In this document: in pieces, positions 1 through 11,051 of the stretch | Layout of the letters: each line of letters starts with the position of its first letter | Position numbering within the stretch: position 1 is the first letter of the stretch | Source of the DNA: Lumnitzera littorea | Lineage: Eukaryota > Streptophyta > Magnoliopsida > Myrtales > Combretaceae | Direction of reading: 5' to 3' | Assembly (NCBI GenBank): GCA_024138015.1 | Contig: JAMXBB010000003.1 | Location: forward strand, 78,100,777 to 78,164,776 | DNA: 64,000 bases | The notes under the pieces: generated by a model | Seen by the model: only the letters and a program-made list of their open reading frames with translations | The model's database searches: none | What the model was told of the DNA's origin: nothing | Program-made: the position numbers and the translations under genes

Positions 1-128
1 ATTTTCTCCCACCTAGTAGTCTAGCAACCACCATCACCACCTATGTTGAGCTTGACTCAAATGAGGAGTCAGAAGGAGAGGAAAATGGGGGGGGGGGGGG
101 GTGGCGGTGGGGAGGAAGACAAAGATGA
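1..128 (+). pseudogene. C-terminal tail of a retroelement ORF (truncated by window edge)
   Basis: Frame 3 reads into the window without a stop, giving a Pro/Ser/Thr stretch, then an acidic Glu/Asp/Ser segment, a Gly run from the poly-G tract at 87-101 and a stop at 126-128. Changing the G-run length by one base would instead give an acidic Glu/Asp tail ending at 141. Acidic C-terminal tails just upstream of the motif at 529-547 fit the end of an Athila/Tat-like polyprotein, but the piece is too short to assign firmly. Confidence 0.35.
87..101 (+). repeat. Poly-G run (15 G)
   Basis: Fifteen consecutive G, followed by further G-rich sequence to about 115. It sits inside the acidic-tail frame and decides the reading frame. 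It could be a real slippage product or a sequencing or assembly artefact. Confidence 0.9.
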
Positions 129-1723
129 GGATGAAGAGTGACTTTTCCTTTGCATTTTATTTTCTTTAAATACTCAATTTGAATTTTCGTTATTTTAGAT
201 GATTGTATTTCTAATTAATTTTCTAGTGCCCTTTCATTAACTATGTTTATTTTTAATGCTTTGTAAGTTTGAAGGGTACTAACACTTGGGTATTCGAATT
301 AGCAATTTATTTAGTTTATCTTGTCTAGTTAACTTCTTCATTTATTTTTCTGGTTAGTTTGTTTTTCATGCAAAGAAACCATGTATTTAAACAGTTCAAT
401 GGAATTCAAACTTCAGACTTCAGTTTTTATCAAGGATCAATGCTAAAACTAGGAAAGTCATAGTTCTTTTTTTCTTTTGGTTATTTTTTTTTCTCCCACT
501 TGAATTTTGATTTGTATTGTTATTATATACATTGAGGATAATGTACAACTTAAGTATGGGAGAAAAGGATAGTTTGTGTATGTCAATATTTTTAAATACT
601 CAAGCTATTGACAATTTTTCTTAAAAATCTTAGAAATTTGCAATCCCTAACCCCCACCCTACCCCCTCCACCACATTACACACATACCCCTAACCTCAAA
701 TATGAAGAAGCATAAATTTTTTTTTTTTTGAATTTTTCCAATCCTTTATAAATTTAGACCACTTTAGTGAATTTAAGTGACTAAATTTTTATGATCTAAA
801 GTTTCCCATTACTTAAGCTTAGACTTAAAGTCAAGATTATGATAGATATGAATAAGGTAAGGAGTAGTTATTTTAATTTTTAGGCTTAATTCTAGATGAT
901 AGCTATCTATCCTTCTTTTTCAAAAATTTTAGATTGGATGAATAAAGGAGATTTGTCATTTGAAGGTTGCTTGAAAAATCAAAGTAGTTTCAAGTATTAA
1001 TTTAATTAATATAAAACAATTGCTAAAGATTGGTAGGGATTAATCGTAGTCCCTCAAAAGAGTAAGAATCTTTTCACTACCAATTGCAAATAGGAAAAGA
1101 AATTCAATAAAAAATGTTAAGGATTGACTTCAGTCTCTTGAAAGAGTAAGGTGCCTTATTGTTGACAAATGCTATAGTAATCAAATGAGTTAAATTAGTA
1201 AGGATTGACTTTTGGTCCATTAGAAAAGGGACGTACTTTCTCAATGCTAGTCAAACTTTAATAAAGAAAGTCGATTTGAGTTTAAAAACCCTCCTAATGA
1301 AAATTGACAAAAGTAAAGGGATAGTTAAAGGATGAATTGATGTAATATGCATCCAATATAGTTTCTCAGTAAAAAATAATTATAGAAGATTTCTCTCCTC
1401 TTTACCTAGAGTAAAAAATATCTTTATAACTTTTTCTTCATTAATTTATAGTTTTTTTTTTAAGTAATGTGGCTAATTCTAAATTATTTACATTGATCAT
1501 TAAAATTTAGTAATTGTTAAGTTATTGTTATCTAAGTGTTCTAAAGGCATTATGAAGTTAAGGAAAAGAGTGATATGGAAAAAATTTTGCTAAGCTATTC
1601 GAATTTGAGGGTTTACTTTTTTTTTTTTATAACTATTTATAATCATCTTATCCTTAAAATATTTTTATTTTAGTTTTTATTATTTTGCTTGAGAATAAAG
1701 AAAAACTTAAGTGTGGAGGTATT
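129..1723 (+). other. 3' untranslated region of an Athila/Tat-like retroelement
   Basis: No coding frame is supported. A short hairpin-capable motif at 529-547, with ACATTG paired to CAATGT in intact copies, is followed by 'acttaagtatgggag'. A second 'acttaagtgtggaggt' occurs at 1704-1720. Both phrases are typical of the non-coding stretch between the last ORF and the 3' LTR of plant Athila/Tat-type elements. The rest is AT-rich with no recognised feature. Confidence 0.4.
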
Positions 1724-2159
1724 TGATAACAATTGAAATTGAATAATTTATCTAGAACTAGATAGTAAATAAGATTGAGATTTACTAAGAAATCCGTTAT
1801 CTTTTTATTAATTTAATTGCTTGCTAGTTTAATTGTTGTTCTTATTTAATTGTTCTTAATTTGTTGTTCATATTAATTATTTTTTTATTTAGTTTCTTAT
1901 TATTATTTTTATCTTTATTTATTTATTTTATGTTATTTTATTTGTCATTGCAATCTTCAATTTCCACTCTTAAATTATTCCATTAAATCTTTTATCGTAT
2001 AAGTTCGATAATTAAATAATCTAAGGGTATAGTTGCTAAGAATGATTAGATACACTCGTGTATGGTTCATCATGGGATCAATATTCAAACTCATAATCTA
2101 TTTTATCTATATTGTAACTTGACTAGGTGCATTTGCCTAAGTGATCCCATCATCTATTC
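1724..2159 (+). repeat. Candidate 3' LTR (or its start)
   Basis: A purine-rich tract (aagtgtggaggtattt, 1709-1723) abuts TGATAACAATTG, which looks like a polypurine tract followed by a TG LTR start. The sequence near 2030-2155 has the 'gtatagttgctaag ... gtgcatttgcctaag' style common in LTR/5' leader regions of plant Ty3 elements. No second LTR was found for comparison, so the right boundary is a guess. Confidence 0.3.
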
Positions 2160-3605
2160 TTTTAAACTTAGATTAGCTCCAATCCTTTAAAGTTTAAGCT
2201 CTTATGCTCATGATTTCTTTCTTGACATGTACTAAGCTTATTACTTTTCTAATAGCACAAATTTTCTATATGACCTACTCTACCAAAGAAAATAGCATAT
2301 AAATGGTTTCTTATACCATTTTCTTAAATTTCTTCTGTAACTCTCAAGTAATTATTTTCCCTTCATGTCAGGTTATGTAGCTTTCACAAATACTGTTTTG
2401 TTTTCTATTCTTGATGATTCTCTTGTGAATCTAAGTCTACTTTTATATAAATGCATTTTTGAACTAGTTATTAAGGAATGGAGTTTCTTCTCACTTTCTT
2501 AAAATTCACAAAAGGTATATTTTATTAATTCCTATAATTCGTCTATCCTAACCTTCATATTCAAGGTTTTACTTTTTAGAATTTTTTTCTCCTTTTCTAA
2601 GAATTCATCTTTTCTTGTCCATTTCTTATTCTTTTTTAAGAAGTTCCATTTCTTTGCTTAGTTTCTAATCTTCTTTTGCTAGTCTTTCTCTTTCTCATTA
2701 TAACTAAATATTTTCAACCATAAGTATTTTATTCTTACTTCTCATCTTAGTTAAGATTTCAAATAGTTTTTTTATTTCATCATATACATCTTCAGGTTCA
2801 TTAAAAGAGTCAAAGTTAGATCTTACCCTATATCAGCCATAAAAACATAAATTTACTTCCTATTCAGCTTGTCACTCCTTTGATTCTGATTGCGATTCAT
2901 TTGGATCACTTCAGGTTTCCATAAGATCTTTCTTTATTTTTTATTTTTATTTTTATTATAGTGTTGGCTCTTCTTGAGTACTATCTATCATAGGGGATCA
3001 CGCTTAGTACGTTCATAAATCATAAGCTTTCCTCTTAAAGCAGCAAGAATTAACTGAGTAAGATCTTGTGCTTTCCCAATTGCTGTTTTCTTAGCACTCC
3101 ATAACCTTGGTAGGATTTTGAGCATTTTCCTCACTAGTTCTTCTTCCTTGAATGTTCTCCTAAGACTTTTCAGTTCATTCACTATTAAGTTAAATTGATA
3201 GAGCACATGTTTTATTTGCTCTTCAAGTTAAAATTTGAATAAATTATATTCTTGTATCAAAATTGTTGATTCTAAAATTTTTAATTGATGTTGTTTCTCC
3301 ATGAATTGATGTGAGTGCGTCCCAAATTTCCTTCCTTATGGTACATGTTAATATATGATTGTATATTGTTGGAGATAGAGACATTAATAATATGTGTTTA
3401 GCCTTTAAAATGTAGAAGCTTTATCATAATCTCCATCTATTGTGGGAGGATTAGCTTGCTCTTGATCTCCTCTAATAATTATTACCCATGATTTGTAATA
3501 TGTTGCTTAAATAAATGTTTTTATCCCACACTTTCATTAAGTGAAGCTAGATCCACTAAAATAAGAAGCTTTGATTGTTTGGACAGTTAGAATATATTCA
3601 TCCAT
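2160..3605 (-). pseudogene. gag: Copia-type gag (UBN2 family) remnant
   Basis: Minus-strand pseudogene. Reading from about 3605: an N-terminus beginning MDEY; a middle region recognisable as the UBN2 gag domain (residues like VIIIRGDQ, then an open 72-codon stretch at 2988-3206 with LYQFNLIVNELKSL and LVRKMLKILPRLW); and a downstream Lys/Glu-rich coiled-coil segment ending in a degraded FTRE-like tail at about 2400. This order is typical of plant Copia gag proteins (capsid assembly and RNA packaging). Several stops and frameshifts are present. Protease, integrase, RT and RNase H are not found downstream (toward lower coordinates). The primer site at 3690-3700 lies about 85 bp upstream of the start, as expected. 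Confidence 0.7.
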
Positions 3606-3689
3606 TTTCTTGCTTCTAATATACAAAGCCTTTTAACTAATCCTACTCTAATATATGACTTCCCTAGTTTTGTTATTTTACTAAAGTTT

Positions 3690-3700
3690 CTCTAATGCCA
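3690..3700 (-). other. Primer-binding site, initiator-Met tRNA type (minus strand)
   Basis: On the minus strand this reads TGGCATTAGAG, close to the plant iMet primer site TGGTATCAGAGC. It lies between the Copia gag start and an LTR beginning TGTTGATCC on the plus strand at 3703, the expected position for minus-strand DNA priming. Confidence 0.6.
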
Positions 3701-3702
3701 AA

Positions 3703-5838
3703 TGTTGATCCTAGTGAACAATTAAGAAGAGGGGATTGAATTGATTGGTACACAAAAATTTCAAGTCCTAACCAATCTTATCTTCTTGATGTTCAAGATT
3801 ACTTACAATTACTAAACTTATATTTTCTTTTTGACATATAAAAAATACTTATAAATTTAAACCAAAGATTTGCATGCAAAAGCTTCTTAACTTAACTTCT
3901 GATTCGATCTATTAACATAGCTTCTGATTATCAAGCTAATATCTTAATGTTACCTTCTAATCTAATTTTCAATTCACATGTTATTCTTTTAATTAGTTAT
4001 ATTGATTATGGTTAGCTTAAACAATTAAAGCGTGTAATTAATCAATAAATAAATTACTAGAAAATAAATAGATAAGGGATTAGAATATCAAGCAATAATA
4101 TATAGTGGTCTCGCCTTGTGCATTAGTCCGCTCTTTCAACCCACGACTAAGGATCAAGTATTCTACACTTAATTCTACTATTTGAGAGAAACTTTTAGAA
4201 TGAGGTCAACACTATCCATAACTTCACCTCGGCTCCTAACTTCCAACACTCAAAAGTAATTGCAAGTCTATAAAGTTTCCCTCCTAAGTTTTCTCAAATA
4301 ATACTCCTTAATTTTTTAAGAGATGAGCAACTACTTTGAGAATTTATAGTAGATTTTCTCAAACTTTAGCACAATATTCTCAATCAACAATAGATTCTAC
4401 TCTTTTACTCAAATATCATAGGAACTTTCCCTAAATACTAGTGATCACGTAAACATCTATCTACTCTTTCTTAAAAAACTTATGGAGCTCTTATTCTCTT
4501 GTACATGTTCAAAATTCTTCTTCTTCTTCTTCCTCTTGTTTAGCATAAGTCATTTAAATAATTGTAGCTTTAATGTTCAAACGATCTATCTTTAGTAATA
4601 GCTGTTGTTCTTCAAATCTTTGTGATCTTTGTTTCTTACTATCTTCTTATATATGCTTGACTATAAATGCGTGTAATTGAGATTCTTTCCATTGGTAGTA
4701 TTCCTCATTTGTAGTAAGTTGATCTTTCCAACAATCATTGCTTTTATAATTGTTGTTATTCTTCAAATAAGTTGTCCCTTGGCTAAATTAGATATATTAT
4801 CCAAATGTATCTCTAAGGTGCTAAATTAGATATATTTGTTTAGTTCTTCTAACTTGTTCAACTTCTAACTATGTCTTCTGTTTTTGTCCTATCTTTTTAT
4901 TAGACTTTTCTTTTCTTCCTTCATCTTTAGAATAATATTTCTTTTGCCATTTTTCAACTTCTAATGAATGAAACATTGATGTTCTAACTAAGTCAGTTCT
5001 TGTCTTTCGATGATTTTGATTGATGTTCCCTTGTTGTTCATCCTTTAGATTATGTTATTTGTTCATTGGTTTTAATCTTCCCTTTTCTTCTAGAAGTTGT
5101 ATTTCCTTTCCTTATTTATGCTTCTTAATTTTGATTAACATGAGTTTCCTTTATAATTCTTAATCTTTTACTACACACTCAATAACTTGATTAGTAATTT
5201 TAACATATATTTTGTTATCATTAAAATACCTTTTGTTCACATTCTAACAACAACTTATAAAATGATAGATATGGTTATCAACCTACTAACATGACCTTAA
5301 ATAGGCATAGATAAAATCTCCAAAGTCTTTAAGCTAATTTACCCTCTTGCAAACTAGTAACCTAATTGGGTCTTAAACCCCTAATGCATCTTATAAAGCA
5401 ATCCTAATTGAATAAACTTAACATTTCACTAACCCTATGACAAGGCTAAGTGGGCCCTAATCCTTTTGCGCTTAGGCTCATATCTTATATGTGTCTTATT
5501 TAAATAAAAATCCTTAAACCAAGAGTTATATAAACATAATTAAAACTTCATTAGTGAAGTATGAAACTGACTTATATAAAAAAAATAATTAACTAATGAT
5601 TTTTCTTTTCATAGTACAGATGCTTAAATAATCTTTCGATTTAGGACATAGCATTTGCTTCAAGATCCATTCACCTACTAGGTACGTAGTGATTTCATGT
5701 TGCATATTAGTATAAATTAATAATGAAATGGATTAATAACGTAAACTCTACTAAAATAATTGTGTGCTGCTTTTGTTTAGTCATTAAGCCTAATGAGACA
5801 ACACCCTTATATTGAGTTATAGCTATAGTTGTGACTTC
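3703..5838 (-). repeat. Copia 5' LTR (minus orientation) and flanking DNA
   Basis: Starts with TGTTGATCCTAGTGAACAATTAAG and a GAAGAGGGGATTGAATTG phrase characteristic of Copia LTR ends next to the primer site. A TATA-like box (TTATATAA) occurs near 5527 on the minus strand. The outer boundary is not visible because the partner LTR is absent. A (TTC)n microsatellite lies at 4515-4532. No coding region is supported here. Confidence 0.4.
4515..4532 (+). repeat. (TTC)n microsatellite
   Basis: Six TTC units in the Copia LTR region. Confidence 0.9.
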
Positions 5839-5843
5839 AAGAG

Positions 5844-6759
5844 TAATAAGAATCATGGTCCAATCACATGGTCTCGAGCTTGAAAACTTGTGACCTTAGT
5901 CTGCTAAGCTCTCTAGCATCAACTTATTGAGGTAGAAGCTAAGTTCCTTCAAGCTAACCCATTAGAGTATCGAAGCTCTTATCGATAGATGACTATCTCT
6001 CAAGAGGAAGAACTAAATACTGCTACTAAGTTGACTCAGAACCAGGACCTTAGAGTGTTAACATGTCTAGGCCTCCAATAGGAATATGGCAAACAACTCG
6101 GCTAAATGGATCTACAACTCGCTAACTTACCCAACTTGGTAACTAATACTGAGGTGTCATTGTCTAACTAAATCCGTCAGCTACTGACCTATCACTTTCT
6201 CCTCATTTAGGAGCTCACTTATAGCAACTAGGATCATGTAATGAGATGTCGACAAATGTCCTTTAACTTTTCTAACATTATATTAATGTGTAGAATATTC
6301 CTTTACTTTTTTCATGAATATTCCCCTTGTATTTCTTTATACTCCATTTTTAGCTTAGTTTCCATTTTAGTAAATTGATGCAACCTAGTAGTTCCCCTAA
6401 ATGGGTGATATAAACACCTATTGATGTAATAGCCACAAGAAATCATCATTAGTATCAATAATAGAATCATCTTCTTTAGTTTTGTTCCTACATTTCCCTA
6501 TGAACCAGGTCTAAGTTCTTCACTCCTATCTAACTTCTCTTGAGCAAATGCCAATGGTGAGTAACCTTAGGAGTAACTCTTGCATAATATTAAGTCAATC
6601 CTATGTTTATGTAGAATAATTTAGTACGTCATATTCAAATATTGGTGTACGATACCTAGCTTAACACTTAACTACCATTTACCTTTCAAGTTGTCTCAAG
6701 GTTTGGCCTTACCCTTTGATAGGCTTGCATGTGTTTATCTACAACCAAGACCCCTATCA
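5844..6759 (+). repeat. Element 1 5' LTR
   Basis: Begins TAATAAGAATC (a decayed TG start) and ends CCCCTATCA. The 3' half aligns with 13990-14377, including 'aaattgatgcaacctagtagtt' and the terminal 'ctatca'. About 270 bp in the first half has no counterpart in the 3' LTR. A TATA-like region lies around 6410. Confidence 0.8.
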
Positions 6760-6762
6760 TCT

Positions 6763-6774
6763 TGGTATTAGAGT
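6763..6774 (+). other. Element 1 primer-binding site (initiator-Met tRNA type)
   Basis: TGGTATTAGAGT three bases after the LTR end, against consensus TGGTATCAGAGC. The differences are C-to-T changes, as expected for methylation decay. Confidence 0.8.
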
Positions 6775-8370
6775 TTTAGCAACATTCGTTGAAAGAGTTG
6801 CTACCATTGGTTCCTTGTACTATTGTGAAGTGCTAAAGGCTATCTTAGAGTGTGAAGTAATGCTATGAAGAAAGTTGAAGTTGTGAAGTAAGTTATTGAA
6901 TGATAAGCTCTTAGATACTTTGTTTTAAAGTTGTAGAATAGAGCAAGTAGTAGCAATGTTGAGTTTTAGAGGTTGTTGAGTTTATTGCTAAGCTAGATCC
7001 TGTTTGTTGTGAAGAAAAAGAAACGATGATTGATTCAATGTTAATGTTGTTGTTAGAGACAATAAGAATGGGGTTGTTCATCATGGAAAGGCTACATTCT
7101 ACCCCTAAGTCCATTGACAAGAGGATTGATGAACTCATTGCTATGATGACTAAGTTAATTGGAAACATTAATTGACTCATCACTACCTAAGTTATCAAAG
7201 AAACCCCTAAGAATGTTAGAACCTAGATGTTGATATAAGGAGACTTACTAGGCAACAACTGGTATTAGATGAGGTGGAACAAGTCGATGAAAAGGTTATA
7301 GAGGAGTACAATGAACCTAAGGAACACAATGTCCAAGCTCACCTAATGGAGAATTTGAAATTGTAGATATCGAGTTTCTCAGGTAATGGGAATACTAAGG
7401 ATTACCTTAATTGGGTTGATAAGATTGAGAAGTAATTTGAGTGACACAAGGTACTTGAGAATTTTAAAGTTAGACTAGCTATGTTAGAATTCATTGGCTA
7501 TGCTACCCTATAGTAGAAGAACTTACAAGTCACCAAACAATGTGATGGGGAGTGTAAAGTTAGAGATTGGGATTAAATGAAAAGGGTGATGAGAAGAAAA
7601 TATGTACCAAGCTATTACTAGCAAGGTACTTTCCAAAAATTGCGATAATTGAGACAAGGTAGATCTATTGTAAATGCATTTGTAAAGGAGTTTAAAATGT
7701 TGATGATCCAATGTGAAGTAGTGGAACTCGAAGACTGAATTTTGTTAAGGTTCATTAATGGCCCAAGATATTAGATTGGGGATATCCTTGAGATAAGAGA
7801 GATTGCTAATCTTGATGAAGCCATCTAAGTTGCCAAGAGGATAGAAAGGAGGAGAATGAGTAGGTTACAAGCTCCCTCTAGCTGACCTTAACTAAGCCAA
7901 CCTATTTTGAGTGGGCCTATGTGATTAAAGTCGAGTAAGACTAAATAAGTTTCACTTGACCTAAGGCCCCTACTTGTTGAAAAAGATTCACCAAGAAAGT
8001 TTGAGTGAAGGTAAAGTTCTGGAAGAAAGATGAGTAAGATGAAGAATTTCAAATGTCAATGGTTTACCCATATGGCTGCTTAATGCTCGAATAAGCGAAC
8101 AATGACGATGATGGAGATATGCCAACCATTAAGATTGATAGTACTGATAAAGAGGTAGGAAAGGAAAAAGAGGTTAGACAAATTAACCTATCCAAGCAAG
8201 AAGATCTAATCCATAGCGAGGAAGGAAACTTTACGCTAGCAACTATGGTTTTTAGAAGAGTGATGAGAAGGTGAAAGGCATGCAGATTTAGCTTAGTTGA
8301 GCTCAAAGGAAGGAAGGCCTTATGATGACTAGAGTTGAGCTTTTATGAGAATTAAGGTCTAATGTGTCAA
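6775..8370 (+). pseudogene. gag: Element 1 gag remnant
   Basis: Broken plus-strand frames spell a Ty3-type gag (capsid) protein. Around 7380-7860 one reads motifs such as FSGNGNTKDYLNWVDKIEK, then a degraded tryptophan-rich helix region, then FVKEFKMLMIQCEV and AKRIERR, in the order of the retrotransposon gag domain. Stops occur every 10-30 codons. The zinc knuckle is not clearly readable; the stretch 7900-8340 probably held it and the protease N-terminus. The frame is interrupted at 8376 by the family L insertion. Role in an intact element: formation of the virus-like particle in the cytoplasm. Confidence 0.65.
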
Positions 8371-9964
8371 CCTATTGTCGAGCCTAATTTTTCACCCTCT
8401 TGATTTTTTTTTATAAAATTAGATTTTCTTTAAACTTATCAGTACCAAAACCCTACCCGTTTAACATCGATCCTCAACTAGGGTTTAAAGAAGACCATTT
8501 CTTTTTGTTTTGAAAACAACTTTAAAGTCGCCACCCGATTAGTGTCAGGAAAAACAGTTAAGTTATAACCAGTTGGATGGATTGGTTATAACTTAGCTAT
8601 TAGTCTAACGATTAAAACCAGTTTTACAAAACGGATATTTTTAAAACCAAAGATTTAGGTTTAGGGGTTAGGAATTTTAAACCCTTGTAGATACCAATAA
8701 CTTTCCAAAATTAGAATTAAATTTAAAAATCACCTTTTGATTTTAAAAGACAAGATTCAATTTAATTACTTTTAATTGGACAAACAAAGTAATCTAAACC
8801 AAAGGAAAAAGGGAATTAGGTTTTTTCATTTTTATCGTCGCCTTATAGGTGCCTATATACTCGTTATTCAAGATCAAACGCACATAGTTCTTTTTATGAA
8901 AACTTTAGTTGGTGGAGTTGATTTTAATTTTGAAAATGATCGAGTTTACATTTTTGTTCAATTTGGCTCATTTAAGAAAATTTCTATAAAAAAGGTCTTA
9001 AATCGGATTTTACTTTTAGAAATTCTAAATAATCCTAATTTGAAAAATGGTTGATTTATTTTTATTTTATTTTATTTTTTGAAAATTAATTTTTCTAAGT
9101 GATAAAACAATTTTATTCCCTATCTTACTTATTTTATTTATTTTTATTATATCACCTTATTTATTTATTGCTTATTATATTTTATTTATTTTTATTAAAC
9201 TAGTAAAAATAAAGTAAAATAAACTTATCCTTTTTCTTTTTCTTTTTTTTTCTTTTTCTTTTCTTCTCTTTTTTTTATTTTTCTTTTTCTTCTTTATTAC
9301 ATTTACAATTAAAAATAAAAAAATAAAGAAAATCAAACAACACCAACAACAACTAAAAAATAAAAAGAAATAAATAAAATATATATAAAAAAAAACTTCG
9401 AATGAATTTGAGTGCATGAATTGGATCTAGGCTGGTTAATTGAGTCGAGTCGGATTGGACATGCAAGTCGTCGAGTCGAGTTCTACTGTCTTCAATAGCA
9501 ACAGTAGCTTGGGGTTGATTCTAGCCATTTTAGTAGCCAAATCGAGGGGGTGAATGTTGTTTCGTGTGTTTTAGATTAAGGATATGGGGGGTTAGAGCCA
9601 ATGCTGTGGCTTGGGGTGGTCGTTTGGCAGTTGTTGGAAGTGGTGGTCAGTAGTGGAGTTTGGGTGGCATTGGAGGGGGGTTGCTAGGCATTGTTTATTG
9701 ATTGGGGTAGGGGTTTTGGAGTATGCGGAGTTCGATTTTGTGTTTAATTTGGGGATAAAGTGGTTGGAGGTGGTATTTTGTGAGGAGGTGGCATACAACT
9801 GTTAGGGTTAGGTGGTGGCAAACTTGATGGCATTGCTAGGGCTTACTGCGAAGGATGAGATGAGTTGGGTTAGGGAGCTGATGGTGTCAAGAAGCTAGTG
9901 AGGGTAGTGGTTGGTGGTAAAGGGTACGGTAGAGAGAGATTCAAAGAGAGAGAGTGTGGGTTAA

Positions 9965-9980
9965 AGAGAGAGAGAGAGAG
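9965..9980 (+). repeat. (GA)n microsatellite in copy A
   Basis: About eight GA units lying, in element orientation, just after the TATA box; copies B and C have CTCTCTCT in the same place, so the CT-rich leader is a family feature. Confidence 0.85.
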
Positions 9981-10040
9981 CTTAGGAGTTGATTCTGAAG
10001 CTCGTGAGAGGTTATGTGTATCTAATGAACTCCCCTAACA

Positions 10041-10052
10041 CCCATTTTATAG
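10041..10052 (-). promoter_or_regulatory. TATA box of family L copy A
   Basis: Minus-strand CTATAAAATGGG, aligned with CTATAAAAGGGGG in copy B (19753) and TATATAAAAGG in copy C (52091). All three are followed by a CT/GA-rich leader, as at the U3/R boundary of an LTR. Confidence 0.6.
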
Positions 10053-10360
10053 TCGAATTCAACCCCAAAACATGGAAAGCTCAAATTTGGATTTAATGGA
10101 AATGGCCGAAAATATAGTTTTTTTTTTCCGAATTTTTTAGCTCAAATTGAATGCTCCTTTGACTGTATTTAGATGTGTTATTGGGTTTAATTCAAAGTAA
10201 GCTACGCGGAGGATGAATTTGCACCATTAATTGGTGTGTTTTAGTAAAGAAAAAGCATAAAATCAAAGGCCAAAGTGAGGGGGTAAAGCCTATTCTTGAC
10301 TAGCAAAGAGAGGAAAATCTAGAGAAAACAAGGGAAAACCGAGGGAAAGAGAAGGAAAGT

Positions 10361-10490
10361 GCTAACGTGGCGCTGACGTAGTGCTACGTCAGCCAAATCA
10401 ACCAACTAAATGTTGCCACGTAGCGCTATGTTAGCCTCGTCTAATCTTATGCTACCACGTGTCAAGACACGTAGCATAATCAAATCCTAA
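10361..10490 (-). promoter_or_regulatory. Cluster of ACGT-core motifs (G-box/ABRE-like)
   Basis: At least six ACGT cores in about 115 bp (AACGTGG, GACGTAG, TACGTCA, CACGTAG, CACGTGT, CACGTAG), roughly 350 bp upstream of the TATA box in element orientation. ACGT cores are bound by plant bZIP and bHLH factors. A similar cluster occurs in copy C at 51580-51705. Confidence 0.55.
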
Positions 10491-10542
10491 TACATAGTAG
10501 TATGCTAAATACAAAAAAATAAAAAGGGCCTCCCTACCTTAG

Positions 10543-10614
10543 CCAAGATTCGAACCCAAGACCCTACACTTGAACCCAATGCAAATGTTCATGTGCTTAT
10601 CCGTTAGGCTATTA
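10543..10614 (-). other. tRNA-like module (A box and B box) in copy A
   Basis: Minus strand: TAGCCTAACGGATAAGC (A-box-like) followed about 45 bases later by GGGTTCGAATCTTGGC (B-box-like). The same arrangement occurs in copies B and C, so it is an ancestral part of the family and not a later insertion. It does not fold into an obvious complete tRNA. Confidence 0.55.
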
Positions 10615-11051
10615 ACTTATACCTTATCTATATGTGCAATTGGACGCAATCAACTTAGACTAGATTTAAATCTAAGTTTAAATTCAACAGCCCAACTTCT
10701 AAACCTAAATTAAAAATAAAAATCTACCCTAATAAAATGTTATTTTCTAAAATCATTTATCTTTTCAATTTTTCAATTTTTTTGTAATTTTTTTTAATTT
10801 TCTTTTTGTCTAAATTTCTCAATTGTTTCTTATCCAATTTTCCCATTTTTTATGCTTTTTCTTATTTTTTGAATTTTTTTGTATTTTCCTAAAATTCTTA
10901 TTTTTTCTAAATTTCTTAATTTTTAGGTTTTCTTTAATTTACTAATTTTTTTTTGTTTTTTTTCTAATTTAGGGTCTATTGAAAAAAGAAAAAAAAATAA
11001 TAAAAATAAAAATAAAAATAAAGAGGGCAAAAATTAGGCGTCTATACCTAT

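Larger units (their letters stand above)
8376..11046 (-). mobile_element. Family L copy A: solo-LTR-like insertion
   Basis: A 2671-bp non-coding unit flanked by perfect 5-bp duplications CCTAT (8371-8375 and 11047-11051), inserted between the protease and RT regions of element 1. In its own orientation (minus) it starts TATAGACGCCTAATTTTTGC and ends TTAGGCTCGACA. The two ends form an unusually long imperfect terminal inverted repeat of about 26 bp (TGT..GCCTAATTTTT..CCCTCTT). Copies B (18480) and C (51044) are homologous. It carries a TATA box (plus 10041-10052), a tRNA-like module (10543-10614), an ACGT-core cluster, and the phrase GGGTGGCGACTTT 160 bp before its end. TG...CA ends and 5-bp duplications favour a solo LTR of a Ty3/gypsy element; no coding sequence is present. 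Confidence 0.75.

Noticed and set aside
9175..9417. 80-codon Lys/Phe-rich frame, and the similar 83-codon frame at 20258-20509
   Set aside because: Both result from homopurine/homopyrimidine tracts in family L and show no domain-like composition.
10543..10614. True tRNA gene
   Set aside because: A-box and B-box-like segments are present, but I could not build acceptor, anticodon and T stems; the sequence recurs as part of a repeat family.
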